Counted from the first letter of the stretch, positions 36,363-47,195 are shown. The stretch is DNA of 64,000 nucleotides from Nilaparvata lugens (GCF_014356525.2 NC_052507.1:42575295-42639294); one strand, 5' to 3'. Translations and numbers: made by a program. The notes: generated by a model not told the origin, from the letters alone.

Positions 36363-37060
36363 TGAGATGAAGTTTGTAATTTTGACCATAATTTGTATAT
36401 TATGATGAGAATTATCAATTATTGAGGCTTGAGAGTTGAAAAATCGTATTCAGTGACCGAAAATACATGAGATAGCGTTCCTGAAATACATAATTCGAAT
36501 GCATAGACTAGTAGGAGCGATGCGATAGACAGGCCATTACGCGCATTAATCATGAGGGAGGACCGCGCCGCAGCGTAACAATGCTACTTATCCCCCTCCC
36601 ACCGCCGCGTCTATGATCGTAACCCCCAAACTATATATATCATTGGATTCAGGAAGAAACGGCCTACAACGTTTATTGGGAGCATTTTCCTCTTAGTCGG
36701 CTAATGACTTGAATATTCGAGAAATAACAAAAAGTCCATAATAAAAAAATACATTTTTCGAGATATTTTATTTTTTTACGGAAAAACTATGCGGTTTATC
36801 GCAAAAATGTACAGGACCACATTGAAAGACAGTTATGTGTACATAATTTTGAGAGAAAATTAAAAGCTGTACTATGAATAGTAACTGCAGGACAGGCGAT
36901 TTTATAAGCGCGCGTTTTTTACAACCTACCCCCCTCCCCACCAAGCTGTCGACCACCCTGGGACGTGACGACATCGAGTTTCATATACACTGAAGACCCC
37001 CTAACAATAATCCGAAGTCAAATTCTCTGCCTCTCTCATGTATGCTCAATGTAAGCCAGC
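36363..37060 (-). repeat. Long terminal inverted repeat, right
   Basis: Complement of 32946-33642. The open frame at 36768-36974 within it is a by-product of the repeat and is not supported as a gene. Confidence 0.9.
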
Positions 37061-37767
37061 GCCTGGACTACAAGAAAACCAGACGGTTTCAAACCATATG
37101 TGATTGTTTTGAGCTCATAAACGATAATATCATCGGAAGGATCTTTACGAAACAATATGTGAAGGAAAGAACGATCTTCTTCATCAACGAGGATAGCACG
37201 ATACATTTTCGTAACATCACACGTGAATACGAATGAGTGAAGTCTGAATCTAGTTAACACATCACATATGTCATTTAACAATTTTGGACCTGAATGAAGA
37301 ACTTGATTCAACGAAATGTGACTCTTTTTTGCAGACCCATCAAATACAACACGAACCTTTGTTGTAGGTGATGACGGATTGAATACACAAAAATAAGGAA
37401 TAAAATATTTACCTGGTTTTTTAGCAACTTCCATATGATCCAAAAGAAGATACTCTTACATAAATGATATGCAATCATATTTCAAACGAGCATCACGCAG
37501 CATACGACGCTCCAACGACAGAAAACCATTTAAAGCAACATCATGAGATTCATGAAACTTGAGTTGATTAGTGTCAACTTTGAAAGGGAGACGAACAACA
37601 TATCTTCCTTCAGTATCACGCGTGTGAGTTTCATCAAAATGTTTCTCACAAAACTCATCATCGGGACTAGGAAATTTATGATTAGGAATTTCTTCACTTT
37701 CCCAAAACTTATGAACCAAATTATTCAACGAGTTCTCAGAGGTGGGACACGTCATTAATGCAGTCTA
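37061..37767 (-). pseudogene. BEL/Pao pol: N-terminal reverse transcriptase
   Basis: This is the upstream part of the reverse transcriptase. It shows KVRVVFDGSAKKSHISLNQV (about 37300-37360), the finger/palm block FTCDVTKMYRAILV (about 37200) and TYGLKPSGF (about 37085), and stops at the long-TIR insertion. An in-frame TAA lies at about 37453-37455. Upstream is the linker between protease and reverse transcriptase (ENSLNNLVHKFWESEEIPN), typical of BEL elements. Another in-frame stop at 37765-37767 separates it from the protease part. The frame is the same across all these stops, so decay here is by substitution. Confidence 0.87.
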
Positions 37768-38751
37768 TGACTGATTAAGAAGACCGGAATGATTTGGAAA
37801 TTCACCCAAAAAAATGTCACCAAACACGGTAGGAATCACGCAAAACGAACACTCTTCACTAGATGAGACTTGACTATGATGACGTAATATTTTGTTGAAT
37901 AACTGACATCCCAATAGAAGATCAACGGAACGTTGTTCATAGAACACAGGATCAGCAAGGTTGAATTTTTTCAACTTATTTTGCACTTTCGAACTGAGAT
38001 AAATAGGGGGCAATGAACCAACTATTTTATCAATCACGTAAGCCTCAGCTTCTAAACGAGGGTGATTTGAGCCCTTAGGTTTCAACAAACATTCCACAAC
38101 ACCAGAAGAATTCCCTACACTCGAGGAATTCAAACCAGAGAAATTTTGATGACAATCATGAACAGATAAACCAAGTTTCATAACAAGATCTTTTGTGATG
38201 AAATTAGCAGTACTACCAGAATCAATCATTAAACGAACACCAATAAACGAACCAGATGAATTTTTAATAACTGCTTGAGCGGTACCTAGAACAACACTTG
38301 TTTTAGGAATTAAACTAACAATTGATGACTTATCAATAACATTATCAGTGATACCACAATGCTTAGAAGAATTTGAATTCTCAACAACATTCATAGTGCT
38401 GTCAGTTTGAGTGATCGAATCAACGGATTTCGATTTCAAAGCAACTTTAGAGATGTTATCAGTAGACTTCTGATAACGAACAGGAGAATTCGAACGGCTA
38501 TTATCACTACTACGAGGATAATGAAGTAATTTATTATGCATACGACCACAATAACACAACGATTCAGACTTGCATTGGTTTACAGCGTGAAATTTGGAGA
38601 AACAATTGAAACAGACTCTCAATGATTTAATAAATTCATTCCTAGCTTTTGGATCTCTTTTCAAGAAAGCAGGACATTTGAATAACGAATGATTCATTAA
38701 GTTGCAAAATGAGCATTTTGTTTCAGCACTATCATTTAATTCAGAAGTAAC
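37768..38751 (-). pseudogene. BEL/Pao zinc knuckles and aspartic protease
   Basis: The N-terminal part carries two cysteine-rich motifs, CSFCNLMNHSLFKC (about 38660-38705) and CFNCFSKFHAVNQC (about 38575-38615), followed by LCYCGRMH. These are nucleic-acid-binding knuckles of gag. The C-terminal part is a retropepsin-like protease with the catalytic MIDSGSTANFITKDL block (about 38190-38230) and the flap and C-terminal region VDLLLGCQLF (about 37910). The segment continues the frame of the gag part from which it is divided by one stop at 38752-38754. Confidence 0.88.
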
Positions 38752-39774
38752 TCAGCTGCTTTTATTTCGAACGCTGTTATCAGCCTGAGTAGATAAGACA
38801 ACCTTTTTCTGAAAAGACTTATTTTTCGGCTTTTCGATAGATTTTTGTTCATTAACAGACGGCACATCAGATGCAGATAATTGATAAGATCTAACTCTCT
38901 TATTCACGAAATCAATCAACTGTTGACAAGAAGGAAAGCTCTTATCAGCTACCTCGAGCTCAAACGATTCACGTGATATTTTGTCTAATTGACGAATAGC
39001 TAATGAGTACAAGATATAATCAGCCAAATCAGGAACTTTCAACGATTTCAGAGTGGTAATACTATCACCTACTTTAACAAGAAAATCTTGAAGCGGTTGT
39101 AACGAAGGTTTAAATGGGATTGAACTAGTTTTCAAAATCTCATTTACGTAGTAGTTAGCTAGCACCCTATCACTTTCATAACGCTTGCATAGAGTTTTCC
39201 ATGCTAAATCAAAATCACTACTTATCTGAAAAGATTTCACTACTCTGGCTGCTTCGCCTTTCAACAAATTATGTAAAATATGAGATTTATGAACAGGAGA
39301 ATAATATTTATCATCCACAATCAATGATGAAAAGATATTTTTGAATCTAGGCCAGTCTGAAATATCAGAGCCATCAAACGGTTTTATTTCAGTTGGAGGT
39401 AATATCATGTTCAAACGGGGAGAATGAGAGGTTGAAGTTGAAGGTTCACTTTTCTCCTTCGGCTTCTCATTTTTCATTTGATTCAATTTATCACGAGCAT
39501 TTATTATTGCACAGGATAAATTATCAATAACGGTAAGTGATTGATATTCAGGTTCTTTAGTAGGTTCAACTTGAATAGATAATCCATTGATTTCATCTAA
39601 GAGTGCAGAATATTCTTTCACAGTATTTTCAATAGATATACTTCTTATCAAAAATTGAGATTGAATTTTAGGATCATTGATGTCCTTCAACAAGTCATAG
39701 GCTTGTTGAACACGGCTAAACAAAGTTTCTTTCTTCTTCAAACGAATAGTAAGCAAGGCTTGTGGGCTTGCCAT
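38752..39774 (-). pseudogene. BEL/Pao gag (DUF1759-type)
   Basis: This is the capsid-like N-terminal part of the polyprotein. The ATG at 39774 begins a 340-codon frame close downstream of the 5' LTR, the normal BEL position. The DUF1759 core is visible: LPPTEIKPFDGSDISDWPRF (about 39330-39390), LLKGEAARVV (about 39250) and LCKRYESDRVLANYYVNEIL (about 39130-39190). The C-terminus is rich in Lys, Ser and Gln. Its terminal stop is in frame with the downstream knuckles and is read as a mutation, because BEL elements normally encode one long polyprotein. The segment has no frameshift. Confidence 0.88.
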
Positions 39775-39934
39775 TATAACTAAGTAACTGATTAGATAAA
39801 CAAGGAGATTTGGAAAGGAGCTTTGTAACTGGATTTAACATGGATATCAGTGCATGTATCAACAAGTAATTCTACTATTAACGAATTGAAATATAAATTG
39901 AAAAGTAAATCTCTTGTAAATAGAACATATCCCA

Positions 39935-39948
39935 GGCCTGGTGGACCA
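39935..39948 (-). promoter_or_regulatory. Candidate primer-binding site
   Basis: On the minus strand TGGTCCACCAGGCC begins two bases inside the 5' LTR. TGG at this position is the complement of a tRNA CCA end. I could not identify the tRNA. Confidence 0.4.
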
Positions 39949-39950
39949 TG

Positions 39951-40392
39951 TGGTAATCCCGTCCTGTCTCCAAACCTATGGATTGGGGTACAGTTAAGAT
40001 TTAATTCACAAAACGTTGACAACCCCAAAAGTAAGTCTTTAATTTGCACTAACCTTGGAACTGGCGAGGAAGTGGACTGTATCTCATGTGTAGAAGTTGC
40101 TGCTGACGATATCCTGTCTTTATGCGTAGTCCTATATGATATTGTACATATATCACGAAACGAAACGAGATAATTAATTGCGTTCAAGCTTGAATGCCAC
40201 GGAACGAAAACGAAAAACGATGCTGACTTCTCCAGCACTATTCTTGAAGTGCTGGTTTGAAAGATAAACGGTGAGGATGAAGGAGGGGTGAGGGAGAGAG
40301 GTTATCTTGCCTCTCTGTGAGAGGGGGAAGGGGAGGAAAGCGCAAACTAATCAGCCCACAATCAAGGCTGCCGATCCTCCGTGAATCCACCA
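39951..40392 (-). repeat. BEL element 5' LTR
   Basis: 442 bp with TG..CA ends on the minus strand, collinear with 29672-30114. Confidence 0.93.
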
Positions 40393-40397
40393 ACAAC
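40393..40397 (+). repeat. BEL element target-site duplication, right
   Basis: ACAAC, matching 29667-29671. Confidence 0.85.
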
Positions 40398-41057
40398 ATT
40401 AAAAAAGAAAAGGCTCAATCACCAGGAATGATACTACAAATCTATGAGAGACCAGTAAAGCATTACTTTTTAGTAGTTCAATTACTTCCATTATGGACAC
40501 TGGATACATTATGGACAATCAATACGTATGAAATTTATTAGCTACCATACAGAATAAAAAAATTTTGATTGCAGTGACCCCGACTACTGTATTATGAATA
40601 ACCATTCGGATCAAATATGAGGAATTACTCGCATCTGTCATCAACTCGTAATTTTTATTCACAAAATATTAAAATTATATATATAAAGTTATATTTAATA
40701 AACTCACGGCTAGTACTCAAGTTTGTGTTTTTCTGGCCGTGCTACAAATAAATGTAGGTATATGTTTGACATTGTGTTTCTGTAATCTTGTTGTCTAGTA
40801 AGAAAGTTTTCAATGTGATTTTTGATGGCAATAAAATTTGAATTTGAAAAAAGAATTATCAACAAACTCCTAACCAAAGAAAACCTTTGTGCTCTGTTCA
40901 AATCGGAGATTATGAGACTCCATATACAGCTGATAGAAGGCGCAAACCAAACTGGCCATGCATACAACGATGCAACAAACACGTGGTAAGCTCGCGCTCT
41001 CAATCAACGCAAAATCAATTCGATCAGCTAATTGATGAAATTGTTCTAAGCTTTCCA
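40398..41057. other. Unassigned DNA
   Basis: AT-rich flank of the BEL element; opposing short open frames at 40710-41138 have no recognisable motif. Confidence 0.4.
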
Positions 41058-41598
41058 ATGATTATAACATATGTTAGAATATCATGTGTCAATTATCTCA
41101 GTTCCATATGGAGTTCACCTTACCATAAGCTTACTTAATAGGATCCTTTTTCATCCTTTGAAATCCTTAGAGGCAAAATATCTCAAAATCCGTTCTTAGT
41201 GCGCATCTAGCATGTTTGAAGAATATTTGTGCAAAGTTTTAAGTCTGTAGGCTAATTAGTTTGAGCTATAGTGTGATTTTACATCAAAATTTTCGAAAAG
41301 TGTCCTCTCCTGAACCCCCCTGTGCTCCTGATTGGAATTTTTCTGCATAGATCTGATTTTTTTCTTACCTGTACGAAAAAGTTCCTCATGACTTTGCTGT
41401 ACAATGAACGGTTAAAAAGTGGAAATTTTGGGGGGCACAGCTCCCTCAGGGGGGGGGGTAGATTTCTGAAAATCCTACTGTAGTGGATGTTTTGAGGCTA
41501 CAATAAACAATTGTTCGAAATTTCAAGTTTTTGGGCTTAGTAGTTTGGGCTGTGATGTGATTTCAGTTTGTCGGGGCTTAGCCTTTTAGATATAGGTA
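41058..41598. repeat. Dispersed repeat family R2, copy 1
   Basis: Begins around TTCCAATGATTATAACATAT, continues with CTTAATAGGATCCTTTTTCA, CCGTTCTTAGTGCGCATCTA and CTCATGACTTTGCTGT, and ends GTCGGGGCTTAGCCTTTTA followed by a microsatellite. It is collinear with copy 2 at 43176-43735 over its whole length. Poly-C/G tracts such as GAACCCCCCTGTG and GGGGGGGGG are shared or variable. No coding content. Confidence 0.85.
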
Positions 41599-41694
41599 GA
41601 AGAAGAAGAAGTAGAAGAAGAAGAGAAAGAAGAAGAAGTAGCAGAAGAAGAGGAAGAAAAAGAAGAAGAAGAAGAAGAAGAAAAAGAAGAAGAT
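41597..41694. repeat. GAA-type microsatellite
   Basis: Imperfect (GAA)n, directly abutting the R2 repeat end. Confidence 0.9.
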
Positions 41695-43175
41695 AGATTA
41701 TTATGTTGCTTTGGCCTGTGATCTGTATAAATGTCCTGTAACAACTAAAGGTGCGTCCACACATGCCGAACCGAACCTCGAACCGCGAAGCAAACCGTGC
41801 ATTCCTCCGAACATCTTGCCTTTCAACGAACATGAGCATTTGTTTCATAATGTTAAAAATCAGCTGTTAATCATTCGCCGAACCATTCGCCGTGCCGCTT
41901 GCATCTGTTCTAACTTCTCGCCTCATCTCACTCCGAACGCTGAACTTTTCAGCCAATCAGAGCCCTCGATTACAATTCGCCGTGCAGCTCGCTCCACAAT
42001 ATTTTGGCTATCCATCACAAGTGGAAAACATGCGAACATGAATACAGAAGTATGGGCAATTTTTAATTTGATTAAATTCATGTTTTGAAGAATTCATTGT
42101 TACGAATGATAAATTGATAGGAGCTTATAAATATCTTCTAATTCAAATGAAATAACTTCTGAAAAAAATAATGATTGGATAAATTCCAATATTGAATTAT
42201 TGTTGACCAAGAACTTAGTACATCGACAATTCATTCAACTAATTCTGTATTGATAAAATTATAATCATTTTCTCTATTGATAATCAATTTCATCAACTAA
42301 TCACCAACTAACTGAAAAAAGTACTTCAAATACCATGAATTTATTAATAGGATTTTATAAATCTAAAGTGTAGGTCATATCTAAATTCACAAAGAGTTCG
42401 ATTCTTGTTGGCAAGATAGATGTTATTCGATGCAGAAATCATTGTTATTTTACTAAAAGATAGGATGAAATGAATAGTTCACTTTCAGGGGGATTTTTGA
42501 CAACCCACAAAACTCATTTTTCATTTGAAGAAATAATATCTAAAAGGTGCATAGGAACTTACTTTTTTGTTCAGCTTGCCAAAATACCCCTCATTTCAAT
42601 ATTAAAATTTTCGACTGACTGTACAGTGAGTCACTCATTCTATCAAGGCTTGAATAATTTTGAGATTTCAATTAAATAAAAATGGTAGTGAATAATTATC
42701 ATGTAGATATCAACACCTTTATTTAAAGACATATTAACTGCATGCGTTTTCGTATTGCCGATACAGCATTGATAAAACTGTAGACGTTCATTCAGCAGTC
42801 TCAAAAAACTGTTCTAGCTGAAAAATTAATAATACATGCCACGTGTAGGCTTAAACGAATTCAAAACTATGGTTTTCCTAAACATATGTTCTTGAGATAA
42901 TTTCTTTGATGCAGCTGTTTCAGATCACCATTATAAATTATACAGAGTTTGTGAAAATAAAAATATTCATTGATTACCAAAACAATACTATTATTATATT
43001 AATAATAATAATTAATTATTAAAACAATACTTTTATTATATCAATAATAATAATATTATTAAACATATTTATCAATTATTATCAGAACAATATTATTGAG
43101 GTTGAGTGGAATCAGGAAGAAAGCAAGAATAGAACAGATGTTCTTTTTTGAATTCCTATCATATTATTTTGTTAT
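41695..43175. other. Unassigned DNA with a GC-richer start
   Basis: The interval 41748-42010 begins TAAAGGTGCGTCCACACATG, similar in style to the MITE end at 35858, and is followed by GAACCG/GCCGTGCCG-rich sequence. I did not find the matching opposite end. The rest is AT-rich with ATAATAATAATTAATTATT runs near 43000. No gene. Confidence 0.4.
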
Positions 43176-43735
43176 TTCCAATGATTACAACATATGTTAG
43201 AATATCACATGTCGATAAATAAATATTATCTCATTTCCATATGGCACTCACCTTATCATGTTCATAACCTTACTTAATAGGATCCTTTTTCATCCTTTGA
43301 AACCCTTAGAGGCAAAATATCTCAAATTCCGTTCTTAGTGCGCGTCTAGCATGTTTGAAGAATATTTGTGCAAAGTTTCAAGTCTGTAGGACAATTAGTT
43401 TTAGCTATAGTGTGATTTTACATCAAAATTTCCGTAAAATGCCCTCTCCTGGACCCCCCTGTGCTCCTGATCGAAATTTTTCTGCATAGATCTAATTTTT
43501 TTTCGTAGCTGAACAAAAAAGTTCCTCATGACTTTGCTGTGCAATGAGCAGTTAAAAAGTTCAAAATTTTTGGGGGGCCCCAGCTCCCTCAGGGGGGCAA
43601 ATTTCTGAAAATCCTTTCTTAGTGGATGTTTTCAGGCTACCATAAACCATCGTGCAAAATTTCAAGTTTTTAGGCTCAGTAGTTTGGGCTGTGGTGTGAT
43701 TTCAGTCTGTCGGGGCTTAGCCTTTTATAAGTATA
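43176..43735. repeat. Dispersed repeat family R2, copy 2
   Basis: Collinear with 41058-41598, same orientation, with small indels (for example extra AATAAATATTATC near 43218). Ends GTCGGGGCTTAGCCTTTTATA and is followed by a TA microsatellite. Confidence 0.85.
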
Positions 43736-43740
43736 GATAT

Positions 43741-43753
43741 GTATATATATATA

Positions 43754-43817
<64 letters not shown>
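43741..43817. repeat. TA microsatellite
   Basis: Nearly pure (TA)n between R2 copy 2 and the 3' end of the LINE at 43818. Confidence 0.95.
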
Positions 43818-43821
<4 letters not shown>

Positions 43822-46800
43822 TCGTTCTATAACAGGTTTAAAGGTTTGTATTTGTGGGATGGGTGGGGGATGGTTGTCATGTGATCGTTCTAGGGCCGGG
43901 CAGTTTCAGTCATTTGTTCCAAAAGATGTTTTTTTAAAGTCAGGATGAAGCTTGCTCGGCTCTCGATGGACCTGATAGAAACAGGAAGTGCATTCCATGC
44001 ACGACAGGCACTGACTAAGGAGGATTTTGTAAAAATAGTAGTTCGATGATTGGGTATCCTTAAAGTACTTTCTCCAGTTCTAGTATGTGAAGCATCTATC
44101 TTCCTACCTTCAGAGACAAATTTGAAATCATCTTTAAAATAGTTTGGATTACCGTATTTCAAGATATCTCTAACAAGCTTGACTATTCGAAAAAGCCTGA
44201 TTGGGAAGCTTTAATGTTGAACTAGCAATGTGGGCTGGGGTGATATGATCATGGCGTTGAAGAGAGTAGACGGAACGTCGACAATAATTTTGGCAACGCT
44301 GTAGTTTATCATTCAGAGTGACTTGCATATCGTTAAGAACAGAATTACAATACATTAAATGTGGGAAGATGAGAGATTGAACCAATAATAATTCAATGTT
44401 TCTAGGGAGAGTATCGTGCATTTTCTTCAATGCATGCAAAACTTTTTACAAGTTTTGTTCACTTGTTCTGACCAGTCAAGAGTATTATTCACGATAATGC
44501 CTAAATTTTTAACAGAGCTACAGTAAGGAATGTCATTACCATCTACACTAATTTTGTGAATCGATTCAAGGTCAATATTGTTTATATGACGAGAATATCC
44601 AATTATAATTGGTTGTGTTTTGATGGGATTAAGCTTAAGGCCATTTTTCTTTGTCCATTCCACTATCGAATTGATATCCTGATTCATTATTCCAACTGTT
44701 TCATTAATTTTTGTTATGGGACAGCTTGAATAGATTTGAAGGTCGTCTGCATAAGTATGGAAACTGGAGAATTTGATAATGGAAGAAAGGTCATTAGCAT
44801 ACAAAGTGAAGAGGAGAGGGCCTGAAATTGAACCTTGTTGTACTCCATGCATAACGTTTTTCCAAGTAGACTTTTTGTCACCGACAGATACACATTGTTT
44901 CCTACCTAATAGATAGGATTTGAACCAAACTAACGAGTTGTGACTGAAACCAAGAATAGCCAACTTATTCAGAAGGACTGTATGATCAACAGTATCAAAT
45001 GCTTTAGAAAAATCAAATAGGGTGAGGATGGTGCATTTTCTTTGGTCCATAGCTAACCTTATATCATCAGTGACACGAAGCAGAGCTGTTTCAGTTGAAT
45101 GGAATTTTCTAAAGCCTGATTGAAAGTTATAAAGCCTACTATTGTCTAGAAATTTTACAACTTGAGCATGGATGAGTCTTTCTAGCTCTTTGGACAATGC
45201 AGGTAAAATACTGATTGGTCTAAAATCCTCCACTTTATTGGGTGATGGAACTTTATTTAGAGGGCGAACCAGTCCAAACTTCCAGTTTTCAGGGAAAATG
45301 CCTTCTTCAAGTGACTTGTTGAAAATGTAAATAATGGTTGGTAAAACAGCAAATAACATTTTCTTCATAAATTTAATAGGAATTTTGTCAACACCCGTAG
45401 CATTACTATGAATACGTTGAATTGCTCTGAAAGTGTCTTCTTCTGAGATTGGATGGAAATGAAATTGATCAGTAATTGATAAATCCAAGTTTGTAACCTG
45501 CTCTTCAAGATCATCGATATGATTAGCAATGACAACTTCGTCGCGTTGGTTAGAGTGTGAAACGAAATAGTCATTTATATTGTTCAATGGTAAGTCAATT
45601 TGTGGATTCGATTTCTGTTTGCCAAGCCCGAATTCTTTTATTCCCTGCCAAAGTGATTTAGAGTCTTGTCTGTTGTTTGTCATAAACAAATTCAAGTACC
45701 TAATCTTTGAGTTCCGTAATTCCTGTTCAACTCTATTTCTAAGGCTCCTATACTCTATCAAACTGTCCAAGTCAAATGTCTTTTTCAATTTTCTTTGTGC
45801 TTCGTCTCTACATCCCATCATCTTAAGTATGTCTTCAGTCATCCACGGTACTCGTCGTTTTCTATTAATCCTCCTAGTCACATAAGGTGCATGTTTGTCA
45901 TACAAAGTCAAAGTCCAATTCTCGAAAGTCTTGACCATGTCATCAACTGAGGGTAATGCTTCAATTTGATGCCATGGAGTCTGAGCCACATCAGTCAGGA
46001 AGGCGGCTTCATCGAAGTTTTTGAAGTCTCTATAAGTGATAATTTTCTGTTCTAGCTTGGGTATCTTATGGGAAAGTACACAGTAGATCAAATCATGTCT
46101 AGAAATAGCTGGGACTGAGTTTTGGCCTGCTTGAACAACCTCATTGGGATCACTAACAATGAGAAGGTCAATGAGTGTGTCTGATTCATTAGTATGATGA
46201 GTTGGATCGAGAGGTAAAATAGTCATGTTTAGGCATTGGAAAATTGTAGTCAGTTGAAAGTAGTCAAAGTTCCGATTTGTCATGTTCAAGTCGGTGTTCA
46301 TATCCCCCATAACTAGTATACGGTTATAACAAGGCATAAGAGAAAGCAAGGCACTTTCGAAATCTGTGGAATGACCTATTTTTGGCGATAACAGATACCA
46401 ACGAGTAATTTATCAGTACTAGATAAGGATAATTCAAGTAGCATAAACTCTGGTCTGGAGCAATACTCTTGTTTAGATGTGATTGAAACTCTTGTTTTGA
46501 TACCATCTTTCACATAAATTGCTACACCCCCACAAGCTTTATTTAATTCCGGAAAAGATTATATCCAGGCAAAGCAACAAAATTTGATGGAATACTAGGC
46601 TTCAAAAATGATTCGGAAATTCCGATTATATTGAAGTCCTGAAGACGGAAGATTGCTCCGAGTTCATCAATGTGGCAGCTGAGGGATTGTACGTTAAGGT
46701 GAGCAGCCTTGAAAAGTTTTTTGAAAGAGTGGAGCTTATTTGCTAGAAACATACCTGCGTCATTATAACTATTATTGAAATAATCATACCTACTTGAGGG

Positions 46801-46860
46801 CGAGCGAGCTGACGTGTCAGTGAGAGGCATCATGGAAGCAGCAGACCAATCGTGAACCGA
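43818..46860 (-). mobile_element. CR1/L2-like LINE (copy A)
   Basis: Minus-strand ORF2 with endonuclease and reverse transcriptase, running from about 46840 to a C-terminus near 43890. The 3' end may be the sequence that meets the TA microsatellite. The element lacks a recognisable adjacent ORF1. Its ORF2 parallels that of copy B (47715-51060) motif by motif, so both are from related families. Confidence 0.8.
43890..46833 (-). pseudogene. LINE copy A ORF2 (endonuclease and reverse transcriptase)
   Basis: The N-terminal frame begins near 46833 with HLNVQSLSCHIDEL and GISESFLKPS (catalytic Glu region), then shifts frame near 46540 and again near 46360-46390. The main 640-codon frame (44427-46349) shows MGDMNTDLN (Asp/Asn of the endonuclease), SDTLIDLLIVSD and SRHDLIYCVL. 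The reverse transcriptase blocks are NATGVDKIPIKFM, FRPISILPALSKELERLIHA, FQSGFRKFHSTETALL, LFDFSKAFDTVDHTVLLNKL, GVQQGSISGPLLF and the catalytic TYADDLQIY. Note GVQQGS where GVPQGS is usual. A frameshift near 44435 leads to a further segment (44170-44439), and another near 44165 leads to the C-terminal part (43890-44162) ending in TSSLVSACRAWNALP-like sequence. Confidence 0.85.
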
Positions 46861-47076
46861 CCTCAGAACGACGCATGACGGGGAAAATGGGGATGAAACT
46901 GATAAAACTTAACCTAAATGAAAAAGTCTCTTGATTCGAGTGCATTCAGTATGGCTCCCTTCACTATTTATAGCACTAGTTCAAAAAATTCACTAAACAC
47001 AATAAGATGTAGATGTGTGGAGTTCCGGTGATGAATAATCCTAATGGTGAATAAGATGAAGATTGAGGAAGAACTT
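46861..47076. other. LINE copy A 5' flank or 5' UTR
   Basis: No gene; a possible 5' UTR of LINE A. Short frames are not recognisable. Confidence 0.35.
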
Positions 47077-47195
47077 GTAGTGGGAGATCTAGTCCAAGTG
47101 GAGGTAGAGCGAGAAGGAATCCAGTAGTGGAAGATCGAGTCCAAGTGGAGACGGAGAGAGATGGAATCCAGTGGTGGAAAATCGAGTCCAAGTGG
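47077..47195. repeat. Tandem repeat, about 50 bp unit, three partial copies
   Basis: GTGG(A)AGATCGAGTCCAAGTGG-like sequence recurs near 47080, 47128 and 47175, separated by GGAATCCAGT. Confidence 0.75.

Larger units (their letters stand above)
32946..37060. mobile_element. 4.1-kb long-TIR element, unclassified, inserted in BEL pol
   Basis: The left arm 32946-33642 and right arm 36363-37060 are inverted copies of about 697 bp that match almost base for base, with only scattered differences. The ends read ACTGGCTTACATTGAGC (left) and GCTGGCTTACATTGAGC (right, complemented). The element sits exactly in the BEL reverse transcriptase frame. Removing it with one GC dinucleotide restores the frame and a 16-bp palindrome, AGTCCAGGCCTGGACT. 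About 2.7 kb of interior (33643-36362) has no open frame longer than about 70 codons and no known protein motif, so it is non-autonomous. It contains a MITE at 35858-36052. The ends do not match hAT, piggyBac, mariner or Polinton signatures that I know. Confidence 0.88.
29672..40392 (-). mobile_element. BEL/Pao LTR retrotransposon, complete but dead, with nested insertion
   Basis: Two LTRs (29672-30114 and 39951-40392) in direct orientation are flanked by a 5-bp ACAAC duplication. Between them one minus-strand gag-pol frame carries DUF1759-type gag, zinc knuckles, aspartic protease, reverse transcriptase, the Pao A17-type region, RNase H, integrase and a DUF5641-like C-terminus, in the BEL/Pao order. 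The span is 10.7 kb. After subtracting the 4.1-kb element at 32946-37060 it is about 6.6 kb, a normal BEL length. At least four in-frame stops and the insertion make it inactive. No envelope-like gene is seen. Confidence 0.92.

Noticed and set aside
36768..36974. 68-codon frame inside the right TIR
   Set aside because: It exists only because the arm is a copy of the left arm, has no known motif, and is GC-run dependent.
32946..37060. Polinton/Maverick remnant because of long TIRs
   Set aside because: No 6-bp duplication, no AG..TC ends and no polymerase, integrase or capsid remnants.
32944..37062. CACTA-type element because the left end reads CACTGG
   Set aside because: The right end reads CGCTGG in complement and no 2-3 bp direct duplication fits those borders; the GC-duplication model fits better.
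29672..40392. Endogenous retrovirus with envelope
   Set aside because: The domain order is BEL/Pao, and no envelope-like frame exists between integrase and the 3' LTR.
41537..41848. 103-codon frame with a poly-Leu stretch as a membrane protein
   Set aside because: The Leu run is the translation of the GAA/TTC microsatellite.
43684..43948. Frames rich in Tyr-Ile repeats
   Set aside because: They are translations of the TA microsatellite.
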